From positions 42,353-106,352 of the forward strand of contig NZ_JAVDDS010000009.1 of the NCBI RefSeq assembly GCF_030848475.1: DNA of 64,000 bases, read 5' to 3'. This document shows, in pieces, positions 36,100-44,211 of this stretch. Origin of the DNA: Herbivorax alkaliphila. Lineage in GTDB: Bacteria > Bacillota > Clostridia > Acetivibrionales > Acetivibrionaceae. Position 1 is the stretch's first letter; the number at the start of each line of letters is the position of its first letter. The notes beneath the pieces were generated by a model. The model was not told where the DNA came from. It searched no databases and worked only from the letters and a program-made list of their open reading frames with translations. The position numbers were made by a program, and so were the translations under genes.

Positions 36100-36293
36100 G
36101 AAGTGTCTAAAACTGATATTCTCCTCTTCCTAAAGGAAGAAGCATTCTTGCTTCATAGAGCTACTTAATGCATACTCTCCACAATCATTGTCGGTATGCT
36201 CTAGCAAATTCTTAGTTAAAACCTCGCCTTATATCACTCACCTTAAAAAAGGTGTCTTACGGCGAAACCTTATAAAATAACTGTCTAGAAAAC
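36100..36293 (-). mobile_element. Transposase-less IS200/IS605-like element (omegaRNA-like right end)
   Basis: On the minus strand it starts GGTTTTCTAGACAG, then TTTCGCCGTAAGACACC with pairings CACCTT/AAGGTG and TCGCC/GGCGA, resembling an IS605-type left end. It finishes with AGTAGCTCTATGAAGCAAG, the hairpin CTTCTTCC TTTA GGAAGAGG and GAATATCAG, resembling the right ends that overlap TnpB guide RNAs. No tnpA or tnpB remains. The match is from memory of such ends, not an alignment. No direct repeats were seen, which fits this family. Confidence 0.5.
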
Positions 36294-36361
36294 CAACTAC
36301 ATTCATTATAGCATATTTTAGAAAAAAAATTAAGTCTATTTTAAATAATTATTAAATAAAC

Positions 36362-36478
36362 TTTATCTTATTCTAAGACTCCACCTTTTATAATGTGGAG
36401 TTACTCTTATAAATATTCAGGTGGAGTTGAGTCTTCAACTGAAGTCTCGATGTTTAGCTATATTTAAACATACTAATT
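36362..36478 (-). repeat. Family A hairpin element, long copy, inverted
   Basis: Plus-strand TTTATCTTATTCTAAGA marks its right end, followed by hairpin ACTCCACCTTTTATAATGTGGAGT, the AGGTGGAGT block and a degenerate left end (GTTTAGCTATATTTAAAC). It is the only good copy on the minus strand and lies just downstream of the IS605-like element. Confidence 0.75.
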
Positions 36479-36522
36479 CATCTTCCAAACTTCCAAAAAA
36501 GTGTTGTAATTTTATTTTCAAT

Positions 36523-36540
36523 GTGTTAATATATTAACAA
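36523..36540. promoter_or_regulatory. Rex-like operator upstream of the DUF4914 gene
   Basis: GTGTTAATATATTAACAA contains the perfect palindrome TGTTAATATATTAACA. It matches 17 of 18 positions of the clostridial Rex consensus TTGTTAANNNNTTAACAA. TTAACA (36534-36539), a 17-nt spacer and TATATG (36557-36562) could form a promoter overlapped by the operator. Rex represses when NADH is low relative to NAD+ and is relieved by NADH. Confidence 0.55.
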
Positions 36541-36776
36541 AATGCAGTAGAATGCCTATATGGATTAATCCTATATTTTTTTTATACATATTAGTAAACT
36601 GCATGTATAAAAACAAAATATATAAAATTGGTGCTACTTTAGCTTAATTTATGTTATTTAGAAGGATTCTGTCAATTGATAAAATGTCAATTACATAAAG
36701 GGGGATGTTAATAAAAGTTATATATCTTTAATCTTTATTGGTTTTAAAATAATTTAATTAGAGAAGGAGTTTTTAT

Positions 36777-38660
36777 ATGGATAAGAAAATATTAGAAAAA
36801 TTTGTTCTTCCTGAAGAACTTAAAGAAGTTCTCCAAGGAGAAGGAAAAGTAATAGTACCTGATAACAGACAACATTTATTATCTCTGGCACTTGGAGATG
36901 ATGAAAATATCGATTTATTTGAAGTTGCTTATGATGTGCCAGGAAAAGGAAGAGTAGTTGAAGCAACTGTTGGACGTTGTACTAATGGAGCTGCTGTAAA
37001 TTATGAAGATGTTTATATGAGACGTCGTGACCCTGATTGCTTGGTTGTGGCTGACGAAGGTGAAACAGACAAACCCCGTTATGGAGAACTATATGGAGAA
37101 AATTTTGATCCTATTAGAAATGAAACTTTCGAATGGTTTAAAGGAAAAGACCTAATAGTTATGCCTTTTATGTCAGGAAGTGACGATTTAGGGTATCCAT
37201 CACTGTTAGTGGCACCAGCTAATGCAGGCTTTTTTGCAGGTGGTCTTGCGGATTTACAAGGATTCATTCCTAAAGAAGAAATACCTGATAATTTTAAGCC
37301 TAAAGCAATAATTTATCTAGCTCCAACTTTTAGGCATACACATTTTGATGGAAGACAGGTTGTTGTTCACAACAGAAAAAGTGATATGCATGAGCTGTTT
37401 TCATATAATTTATATCCAGGTCCAAGTGCTAAAAAAGGAATTTATGGTGTATTAATTCATATAGGAGAACTAGAAGGCTGGGTAACTGTTCATGCTTCTT
37501 CAGTAAAAGTTATAACTCCTTATGATAATGTAATAACCATTATGCATGAAGGTGCAAGTGGTGGTGGTAAAAGTGAAATGTTAGAGCCTATTCACAAACA
37601 GCCAGATGGAAGTATAAAACTTTGTGAAAATGTTTTAACTGGTGAAACAACAAATATGGAACTAAAAGAATCCTGTGAGCTTCACCCTGTTACAGATGAT
37701 ATGGCATTATGTCATCCATCACTTCAAAATGACAGCGGAAAGCTTGTTGCTAAAGATGCAGAGCAGGGATGGTTTTTAAGAATTAACCATATAACTGAAT
37801 ATGGTACTGACCCTCATTACGAAAAGCTTAGTATACATCCAAAGGAACCTTTAATATTCTTAAACATTAAAGGTGTTCCAGACTCTACATGTCTTCTATG
37901 GGAACATATTATGGATGCACCGGACACGCCTTGTCCAAATCCAAGGGTAATAATGCCAAGAAGGTTTGTTCCTCAAATTGTAGATGAACCTATCGAAGTT
38001 GATGTAAGAAGTTTTGGAGTTAGGACTCCACCTTGCACAAAGGAAAGACCAACATACGGAGTTATAGGAATGATGCATGTGTTGCCACCAAGTCTTGGAT
38101 GGTTATGGCGTTTAGTTGCTCCTAGAGGACATGGTAACCCAAGTATTATAGATACTCATGGAATGACAAGTGAAGGTGTTGGTTCATATTGGCCGTTTGC
38201 AACTGGTCGAATGGTTGACCAAGCAAACCTTTTATTAAAACAGGTACTTAATACACCAAATACAAGATTTGTTTTAATACCAAATCAAAATATTGGAGCA
38301 TATAAAGTTCAGTTTATGCCTGAATGGATAGCAAGAGAATACATGGCTAGAAGAGGAAGTGCTAAATTTAGACAAGAACAATTGACAGATTCAAGATGTC
38401 CTCTTTTAGGATATGCATTAAACTCCTTAAAGGTAGACGGTGTTAAGTTACCAAAGGGATTATTACAGACAAATCTTCAACCTGAAGTAGGAAATGAAGG
38501 ATATGACAAAGGATCAAAAATACTAGCTGATTTCTTCAAAAAAGAATTACAACAATTCTTATCTGAAGATTTAGATCCATTAGGTAAGAAGATTATTGAA
38601 TGTTGCCTGTCTGATGGATCCCTTGAGGAATATGCTGAATTAATTAAAGTAAAACTATAA
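36777..38660 (+). CDS. DUF4914-family protein with HPr-kinase/PEPCK-like P-loop
   Basis: A 627-residue cytosolic protein recognised as DUF4914, function unknown. Near residues 259-267 it carries GASGGGKSE, a GxxxxGKS Walker A motif whose GxSGxGKSE form is like HPr kinase/phosphorylase and related to the PEP carboxykinase P-loop. It also has conserved blocks such as PANAGFFAGGLADLQG (~155), TFRHTHFDGRQVVVHN (~187) and PRGHGNPSIIDTHGMTSEGVGSYWPFATGRM (~445). No signal peptide or membrane segment is seen. RBS GAAGGAG at 36763-36769. A Rex-like site lies 237 bp upstream and a permease gene follows downstream, so a redox-linked metabolic kinase or nucleotide-dependent enzyme is a reasonable guess only. 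Confidence 0.8.
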   Translation: MDKKILEKFVLPEELKEVLQGEGKVIVPDNRQHLLSLALGDDENIDLFEVAYDVPGKGRVVEATVGRCTNGAAVNYEDVYMRRRDPDCLVVADEGETDKPRYGELYGENFDPIRNETFEWFKGKDLIVMPFMSGSDDLGYPSLLVAPANAGFFAGGLADLQGFIPKEEIPDNFKPKAIIYLAPTFRHTHFDGRQVVVHNRKSDMHELFSYNLYPGPSAKKGIYGVLIHIGELEGWVTVHASSVKVITPYDNVITIMHEGASGGGKSEMLEPIHKQPDGSIKLCENVLTGETTNMELKESCELHPVTDDMALCHPSLQNDSGKLVAKDAEQGWFLRINHITEYGTDPHYEKLSIHPKEPLIFLNIKGVPDSTCLLWEHIMDAPDTPCPNPRVIMPRRFVPQIVDEPIEVDVRSFGVRTPPCTKERPTYGVIGMMHVLPPSLGWLWRLVAPRGHGNPSIIDTHGMTSEGVGSYWPFATGRMVDQANLLLKQVLNTPNTRFVLIPNQNIGAYKVQFMPEWIAREYMARRGSAKFRQEQLTDSRCPLLGYALNSLKVDGVKLPKGLLQTNLQPEVGNEGYDKGSKILADFFKKELQQFLSEDLDPLGKKIIECCLSDGSLEEYAELIKVKL

Positions 38661-38690
38661 TTTAATCAGATTTTCATTTATAGACAGCAA

Positions 38691-38724
38691 CGTAAAGGGA
38701 GATTATTTAATCTCCCTTTATTGC
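38691..38724 (+). terminator. Terminator after the DUF4914 gene
   Basis: AAAGGGAGATT ATTT AATCTCCCTTT hairpin, 36 bp after the stop and followed by ATTGC; it lacks a long T tract but is stable. Confidence 0.6.
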
Positions 38725-38728
38725 TAGG

Positions 38729-38825
38729 TAATGCCTTAGAAATAATTTCGTATTCTCGTCGGTCAAAACCCTATGAATTAACGGGTTTTGACCGACGAGA
38801 ATCGGATGTTATTTCTTAGCCATTA
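38729..38825 (-). repeat. Family B element, copy 4, with long perfect hairpin
   Basis: Exactly 97 bp. Read on the minus strand it starts TAATGGCTAAGAAATAAC and ends GAAATTATTTCTAAGGCATTA. Unlike the other copies its interior is a perfect 20-bp inverted repeat (38752-38771 against 38783-38802) with an 11-nt loop. It lies between DUF4914 and the permease. Confidence 0.85.
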
Positions 38826-38882
38826 CATAAGTAAAAGTGAGTAAGATACATTTGTTTTGATAGTTTAGTCTTTTAGAAGTAG

Positions 38883-40277
38883 GTGAAAAAGACATTGAAA
38901 AAAGATTTTAATCGTATAGAAACTTTAAATAGTGATTTAACTTCATATAAACCAAAAGTTTGGAAAATAAACATTCCTTTTATAAATTACACTGTAAGAA
39001 TAGAGGATTTCGTACCTGCATTATCAGGAAGCATTGGAAAAGTATCTTTGGTTGCAGCATTTGTTTTGGCTTGGGCTGCAAGTTTCGGTATAACAGATCC
39101 ATCTTTTGTAACAGAAAATATTAGGTTAGAAGTAATTATAGGAAGCATACTTACATTGATTTTTTGTGCAGTATTAAATCCATTAGCTTCTCCACCTGGT
39201 ACTCTCGCACCTCTTATTCCAATTATACCCATGATGGCTGCATCAGGTGTTCATCCTCTTCCTTTAGGATTAATTATAGGTTTTTTGGGATTAATAATTT
39301 CAGGCTTTCGATATTTTGATAAAATTACAGAAATTAATGGAGTAGGTGCAAAGGGTGGAATAATTTTATTATTTGGCCTTTTAGGTATAAACAGTTCATT
39401 AGACAGTCTTAATGTGTGGGCTCAATCAAATGATGCTTCTGTGTTATTTGTTGTTCTTATGGTAATAGGACTGCTAACATACCTTTTTCTTACTAGATTA
39501 AATATAAAATGGATGATAATACCAGCCTGTGCATTCTGTGCATTGTTTTTATCAGCCATATTTGGATTATTTCCAGACCTGACAACTCCTGTATCACTGC
39601 CTACAATTAATCCAAATCTGTGGTGGACTGAAAAATGGGGAATAGGCTGGGGGCTTACTGTAGAGAATTTTATTAAAGCTTTTCCTTTTGGGCTTTTAGC
39701 TATAGTCATGTGGCCAACAGATGCTTTAGCAATCAGAACTCTTCAGGAATCTAATTACCCAAAAGAAGCTCATGGAATCATTTTTAAAGCTAATTCCTCT
39801 TTTATAATAGCTTCTATAAGAAATATCGTGGGGGTAATACTTGGAGGAGGTCAAACATCCGCTATATGGAGAAGTTTTATGATACCTCTTGGTTCTGTAA
39901 AAAGGCCTATTGGAGGAAGTGCTTTTTTGCTTGGTGTTATAGGAATACTTTTTGGAATATCAGGTTTTTTACTTGATATTGCAGTTTTTCCTCCTCTTGT
40001 GTGGTTGGTATTAATCTTTGGAGTTTATGTACCTCTTTTAGAGGTTGGATTTACAACAATAAAAACCATAACCACTGCTCAAGTAGCTATAATATGTATT
40101 GTTTTGGGCATAGCCATAAATCCTGTTATAGGATGGGTTGCTGCTATTTTTGTTGAAAACTTCAAATTACTTAAGAAAAAAAGTAAAGATACATTAGATA
40201 TAAAGCCTGGAGTAAAAGTTACTACTGTGGTTGTAGTTTTAATTACTGTTTTTTCCTTTATACTTGCTAATATTTAG
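38883..40277 (+). CDS. DUF3360-like multi-pass permease
   Basis: 464 residues with about 11-12 hydrophobic segments. It resembles the DUF3360 membrane family, distantly related to SulP/nucleobase-type transporters. Notable conserved parts are LASPPGTLAPLIPIIPMMAASGVHPLPLGLIIG and NGVGAKGGIILLFGLLGI. Substrate unknown. The GTG at 38883 is one start; a TTG at 38895 is better spaced from AGGTG at 38881-38885 and may be the true one. It follows the DUF4914 gene in the same direction, with a hairpin and family B element between them, so co-transcription is uncertain. Confidence 0.75.
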   Translation: MKKTLKKDFNRIETLNSDLTSYKPKVWKINIPFINYTVRIEDFVPALSGSIGKVSLVAAFVLAWAASFGITDPSFVTENIRLEVIIGSILTLIFCAVLNPLASPPGTLAPLIPIIPMMAASGVHPLPLGLIIGFLGLIISGFRYFDKITEINGVGAKGGIILLFGLLGINSSLDSLNVWAQSNDASVLFVVLMVIGLLTYLFLTRLNIKWMIIPACAFCALFLSAIFGLFPDLTTPVSLPTINPNLWWTEKWGIGWGLTVENFIKAFPFGLLAIVMWPTDALAIRTLQESNYPKEAHGIIFKANSSFIIASIRNIVGVILGGGQTSAIWRSFMIPLGSVKRPIGGSAFLLGVIGILFGISGFLLDIAVFPPLVWLVLIFGVYVPLLEVGFTTIKTITTAQVAIICIVLGIAINPVIGWVAAIFVENFKLLKKKSKDTLDIKPGVKVTTVVVVLITVFSFILANI

Positions 40278-40442
40278 AGTGAAGTTTTCATAATATGTAG
40301 CTTTATTTTAATAATTGCAGTATTATCATTAAAAAAATATTGCTTTTATACTTTAATTATGCTAACATTTAAGTCGTGTAATGGTGAAAAAATATAATTA
40401 ACTATTAATAAATTATGACTAGTAGTAATAGATTAAACTTAG
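40278..40442. other. AT-rich intergenic stretch upstream of the oxidoreductase cluster
   Basis: No open frame, RNA or strong hairpin was recognised between the permease stop and the family B element. It may contain the promoter of the downstream five-gene cluster. Confidence 0.35.
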
Positions 40443-40539
40443 TAATGTCTAAGAAATACTGTTCCATTCTCATCGTCTAAAACCTGATAAATCATCGGGA
40501 TTTTGTCCTTGAGAATAGTAAGTTATTTTTAAGGAGTTT
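40443..40539 (+). repeat. Family B 97-bp MITE-like element, copy 5
   Basis: TAATGTCTAAGAAATAC at the left, interior AAAACCTGATAAATCATCGG and TTTTGTCCTTGAGAATAG, and a right end TTATTTTTAAGGAGTTT. It is located just upstream of the 2-oxoacid oxidoreductase cluster, within its presumed leader. Confidence 0.8.
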
Positions 40540-40613
40540 CTTGGTTATTATAGTTTTGATTTTTTTAAATAGTGTTAATTTGTGTAAAATTTCATGCTAA
40601 AGGGGGCACAAAA

Positions 40614-41210
40614 GTGCAAACATTTGATTATAAAGTTAAAGCTGGGCCAGAGGGTTTTTTTGTTCCATCTGCTGCTGTTATGGGAGTGGAATTGCCTAAA
40701 AAAGGAGAATCTCTGGTGGAAAGCAACATCCTAACCGAAAATGAGGGAATGAAAAGAACAGCTGAAAAATTGTTATCTGCAAAAAATCCTGTCTTTTTCC
40801 CAGGACCACTTGTTTTGTGGAATTGGAAAGATGGTGTTGAGGAAAAAGCAAAAGCAGTTATGGATTTTGCAAAGACAGTTGGTGCAAGAGTTATACCTAT
40901 GCCGGATTACAGACCTAAATACCCTATGATTAATCCTGAAATAGAGATTAATCCTAATCATCCTAATTTAACAATCTGGCATAATAAAATAGACGTCTGT
41001 GTATTTGTCGGCGTTCATTGTCATTATGCAAATGTTGCATTAAAGCTTATAAGAGGTGGTACAGATTGTTATACTATTTCCCTTTGTGCCGATGCTGGAC
41101 ACGAAGACTCTATGATTTCTATAAGAGATTTAGACACTGAAAAAGTTAAAAAGCTCACTGAAATTGCCAAGAATATAAAGTGTCAGCAAGGAGGGAAGTG
41201 CTGTGAATAA
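40614..41210 (+). CDS. CO dehydrogenase beta/ACS epsilon-subunit-like protein
   Basis: About 198 residues. It resembles the CdhB/ACDS epsilon family (CO dehydrogenase beta subunit family), a Rossmann-like fold related to TPP-enzyme central domains: AEKLLSAKNPVFFPGPLVLWNW, TVGARVIPMPDYRP, IDVCVFVGVHCHYANVALKLIRGGTDCYTISL. The open frame begins at 40572, but GTG 40614 is correctly placed behind AGGGGGC (40601-40607). It overlaps the gamma-subunit gene by 8 bp. No CO dehydrogenase genes are present, so it probably acts with this oxidoreductase; that is inference. Confidence 0.75.
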   Translation: MQTFDYKVKAGPEGFFVPSAAVMGVELPKKGESLVESNILTENEGMKRTAEKLLSAKNPVFFPGPLVLWNWKDGVEEKAKAVMDFAKTVGARVIPMPDYRPKYPMINPEIEINPNHPNLTIWHNKIDVCVFVGVHCHYANVALKLIRGGTDCYTISLCADAGHEDSMISIRDLDTEKVKKLTEIAKNIKCQQGGKCCE

Positions 41211-41868
41211 AACAACTAAGATTAGAATGTCTGGATTAGGAGGGCAGGGAGTAGTAACAGCTGCTCACATTCTAGGAGTTGCAGCAACAAGAGATGGTAA
41301 AAACAGTACGGTTAATCCATTTTTTGGTGCAGAGAAAAGGCTTGCTCCAGCTGAAAGTTATGTACGTATTTCAGCTGACGAAGTGTATGAGAGAGGAGAA
41401 ATTCTTGATCCAAACATTATTATGATATTTCATCCTCATGTAATTACAATGGGAAAATGTTATACAATGCCATTTTTTGAAGGACTTATGCCTGAAGGAA
41501 CATTAATAATAAATTCCGATACAGAACTTAATTTAAGTGATGATGAAATAAAAATGCTTAAAAATTTGAATTCTAGAATAATATATGTACCTGCAACCAA
41601 AATATCTATTGATATTGGTGGGACTGAACTATCTACTAATATGTCAATGCTTGGTGCCCTTCTTAAGGTTACAGGTATTGTTTCAAATAAAGCCTTAGAA
41701 GCTGCATTGATTGACAGATTTGGAGGAGGCAAATTTGTTGCCTCAGGAACTACTGCTGTTTTAGATGATGCATTAAAGGGCAAGTATAAAAAGGTAACTC
41801 AGTTAATTGAAAACAATATGGAAGTTGTCAGAGAAACTGGCAAACATATTAAAGAGGTTTCTATTTAA
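41203..41868 (+). CDS. 2-oxoacid:ferredoxin oxidoreductase gamma subunit
   Basis: 221 residues. The N-terminal IRMSGLGGQGVVTAAHILGVAA is the signature of POR/KOR/VOR gamma subunits, which bind CoA. FFGAEKRLAPAESYVRIS and a C-terminal GGGKFVASGTTAVLDD match the family. GTG start at 41203 behind AGGAGGG; it overlaps the preceding gene by 8 bp. Confidence 0.9.
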   Translation: MNKTTKIRMSGLGGQGVVTAAHILGVAATRDGKNSTVNPFFGAEKRLAPAESYVRISADEVYERGEILDPNIIMIFHPHVITMGKCYTMPFFEGLMPEGTLIINSDTELNLSDDEIKMLKNLNSRIIYVPATKISIDIGGTELSTNMSMLGALLKVTGIVSNKALEAALIDRFGGGKFVASGTTAVLDDALKGKYKKVTQLIENNMEVVRETGKHIKEVSI

Positions 41869-41883
41869 GGGGGCAAATTAAAA

Positions 41884-42075
41884 ATGTATTTTACAGTAAA
41901 AGTTGATGAAGAAAAATGTATAGGATGTAAACTGTGCATTCTTACCTGCCCGGAAGCAAATGTTATAAAACTTACTGAAAACAACAAGGTTTGTATTGAT
42001 ACAAATCGTTGTAAAGGCTGTTTTTTATGCGTATCAGTCTGTCCAAAAAAAGCTTTGGAAAAGGGCAATATGTAA
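41884..42075 (+). CDS. 2-oxoacid:ferredoxin oxidoreductase delta subunit (2[4Fe-4S] ferredoxin)
   Basis: 63 residues with two 4Fe-4S motifs, CIGCKLCILTCPEA and CKGCFLCVSVCPKKAL. It passes electrons from the TPP site to soluble ferredoxin. It lies 15 bp after the gamma gene, with AAGGGGG as RBS. Confidence 0.92.
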   Translation: MYFTVKVDEEKCIGCKLCILTCPEANVIKLTENNKVCIDTNRCKGCFLCVSVCPKKALEKGNM

Positions 42076-42114
42076 ATTAAAAATAATAAAATTTTATTCA
42101 AGGAGATATATATA

Positions 42115-43278
42115 ATGACAAAGGAACAATGTGTTAAAAATCCAGAATACATTTTTTTCGAATCTCCAAGGGAGAAGGCTTTTATAACTGGGAGTGAGGC
42201 TGTTGCAGAAGCAGTTAAGAGAGCAAATGTTGATATGGCAATAGCTTATCCCATTACACCACAAAGTGAAAGCATGCATCTAATTGGTGATTTGTATGCA
42301 CAAGGATATTTGAAAGACTATTATCGTGCTGAAAATGAATTTGCTGTTATGGCTGCAATTCACGGAGCATCTTTAGGAGGTGGACGTGTTTTTACTGCTA
42401 CAAGTGGACCTGGAACACTTAGAGCTATGGAAATGTTCCCTGTCTGGGCAGGTTCACGTCAACCGATAGTAAGTGCTTTTATGTGCAGAGGAGTATCACT
42501 TCCTCCATCTATTCAGCCAGAAAATATTGAAATGTCATTTCTTTTAGATTCAGGAATGTTGATGTTTCATGCTGAAAACGCACAGGACTATTTTGATATG
42601 ATTTTAAAAGGATATACTATTGCAGAACAACCTGAAGTTCACCTGCCAGTGGGAGTTTTTGCAGATGGCTTTTTTGTTACACATACTCGTGATTTGGTAA
42701 TGCTACCTCCAGAAGATACAAAGCTTCCAGAGTATGACTCAAAAGCTGCACCTGTTCCAGCTTTTGATATGGAAACTCCACCTATGCGTGTTACAAGAGA
42801 TCCACTGCTAAATAAAAGTAATTATATCAGTTATGCGGCTAATGCAAGCTGGCATCAGGAAGTACTTGCAGCAGCCGAACGTGCTAAAAGACATATTGAA
42901 CACTATTTAGGTGGATTGATTGAAGTTTCAAAACCTAACGCTAAAATTTTAATTGCAGCATCAGGTACTGCTGTTTCACAGTCAAGAGAAGCTATAAGAG
43001 CTTTAGAAGAAGAGGGAATAGAAGTTGGCTTAATTAAGGTTAAATCAATTCGTCCTTTCCCAACAAAAGAAATAATAGAAGCTACAGAAAATGCAGATAT
43101 TATATTAGTACCTGAATTTAATGCAGGTGGATGGCTTTGTCGAGAAATTAAAGCATGTATTGATAACAACAGAAGGGTTGTTGAAGGACCAAGAGTCTTT
43201 GGCGGCATGACAATGCCTAAAGAAGTTATTATGGATGAAATAAAAAATGCAATTAGCAAAAAAAATTCAAAAGGATAG
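42115..43278 (+). CDS. 2-oxoacid:ferredoxin oxidoreductase alpha subunit
   Basis: 387 residues, PorA-like. The N-terminal domain has FITGSEAVAEAVKRANVDMAIAYPITPQSE (TPP-enzyme pyrimidine-binding domain), YYRAENEFAVMAAIHGASLGGGRVFTATSGPG; a C-terminal transketolase-like domain ends around GLIKVKSIRPFP. RBS AAGGAGA at 42100-42106. The four POR-type subunits suggest pyruvate, but branched-chain or aryl 2-oxoacids cannot be excluded. Confidence 0.9.
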   Translation: MTKEQCVKNPEYIFFESPREKAFITGSEAVAEAVKRANVDMAIAYPITPQSESMHLIGDLYAQGYLKDYYRAENEFAVMAAIHGASLGGGRVFTATSGPGTLRAMEMFPVWAGSRQPIVSAFMCRGVSLPPSIQPENIEMSFLLDSGMLMFHAENAQDYFDMILKGYTIAEQPEVHLPVGVFADGFFVTHTRDLVMLPPEDTKLPEYDSKAAPVPAFDMETPPMRVTRDPLLNKSNYISYAANASWHQEVLAAAERAKRHIEHYLGGLIEVSKPNAKILIAASGTAVSQSREAIRALEEEGIEVGLIKVKSIRPFPTKEIIEATENADIILVPEFNAGGWLCREIKACIDNNRRVVEGPRVFGGMTMPKEVIMDEIKNAISKKNSKG

Positions 43279-43290
43279 GAGGGGAGAAAT

Positions 43291-44133
43291 ATGTCATTAA
43301 GAAACATAACTCCTGTTAAGGAATTTGAAGATATATTACCAGAAGAGTATAAAGAACTTGTAAATAATGGACCCCATTCAAAAAATAAAAGTATTGATGA
43401 TTTGGGAACTTTCAAGGAAATAGTTGAACAACATCCCCATTGTGCTGGCTGTGGTGTGTCTTTAGGAATTCGTCTTGCACTTGCATCATTACCATCTCCT
43501 GAAGATTCTATCGTAATTGGAACACCAGGTTGTTCATTTTTTGGACTCTCTCAAAGTGCTCTAAACTATTCCAATACAGCTTTTGGTAACCAAAGTGCAG
43601 TTGCATCAGGTTTAAAGAGAATGCTTAATATTCGATATCCTGATAAACACAAAGATGTTATGGTTATGGTTGGAGATGGTGGTATTGCAGATATTGGTTT
43701 GGATTTGACTCTCCATTCTTGGTTTCGCAAGGAAAAAATAACCACTATAATGTTGGATAACGAGGTATACGGAAATACTGGCGGACAGGAAAGTGGTATG
43801 TCAAAAAAGGGCACAGTTTTAAACATGGCTCCTAAGGGTAAGAATTTTGATAAAATTCCTGTATTTGATTTGGCAAAAACATCTGGATGTGACTATGTTG
43901 CAAAGGTTACAGTTGCAAACCCAAAAAAACTTGGGCAAGTTGTGAAAAACGCCATACTTGTTGCAAGAGAAGTTGGTCCTACGTATTTGCAAATTTTTAC
44001 GCCTTGTCCTACCAACATGAAATTTCCACCAGATCAGACAATTAAAATTGCAAAAGAAGCTTCAAAGGATTCATATTCTTTTGAAGAATTTATGACTGAT
44101 AAAGCAGCTGATTATTTGAAAAGCTTAAAGTAA
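43291..44133 (+). CDS. 2-oxoacid:ferredoxin oxidoreductase beta subunit (TPP-binding)
   Basis: 280 residues. It holds the proximal cluster motif HPHCAGCGVSLGIRLAL, a TPP-binding motif GDGGIADIGLDLTLHSWFRKEKITTIMLDNEVYGNTGGQ (GDG to N) and a C-terminal Cys in IFTPCPTNMKF. Separated from the alpha gene by 12 bp including GGAGGGG. With alpha, gamma and delta it makes an acyl-CoA-forming, ferredoxin-reducing complex. Confidence 0.92.
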   Translation: MSLRNITPVKEFEDILPEEYKELVNNGPHSKNKSIDDLGTFKEIVEQHPHCAGCGVSLGIRLALASLPSPEDSIVIGTPGCSFFGLSQSALNYSNTAFGNQSAVASGLKRMLNIRYPDKHKDVMVMVGDGGIADIGLDLTLHSWFRKEKITTIMLDNEVYGNTGGQESGMSKKGTVLNMAPKGKNFDKIPVFDLAKTSGCDYVAKVTVANPKKLGQVVKNAILVAREVGPTYLQIFTPCPTNMKFPPDQTIKIAKEASKDSYSFEEFMTDKAADYLKSLK

Positions 44134-44211
44134 CTAAACTTGTAATTAGTTCACTATTTTTAACGTACAAACTTATATATACAGTTAAAATTTATTAAGG
44201 AAGGTAATATT

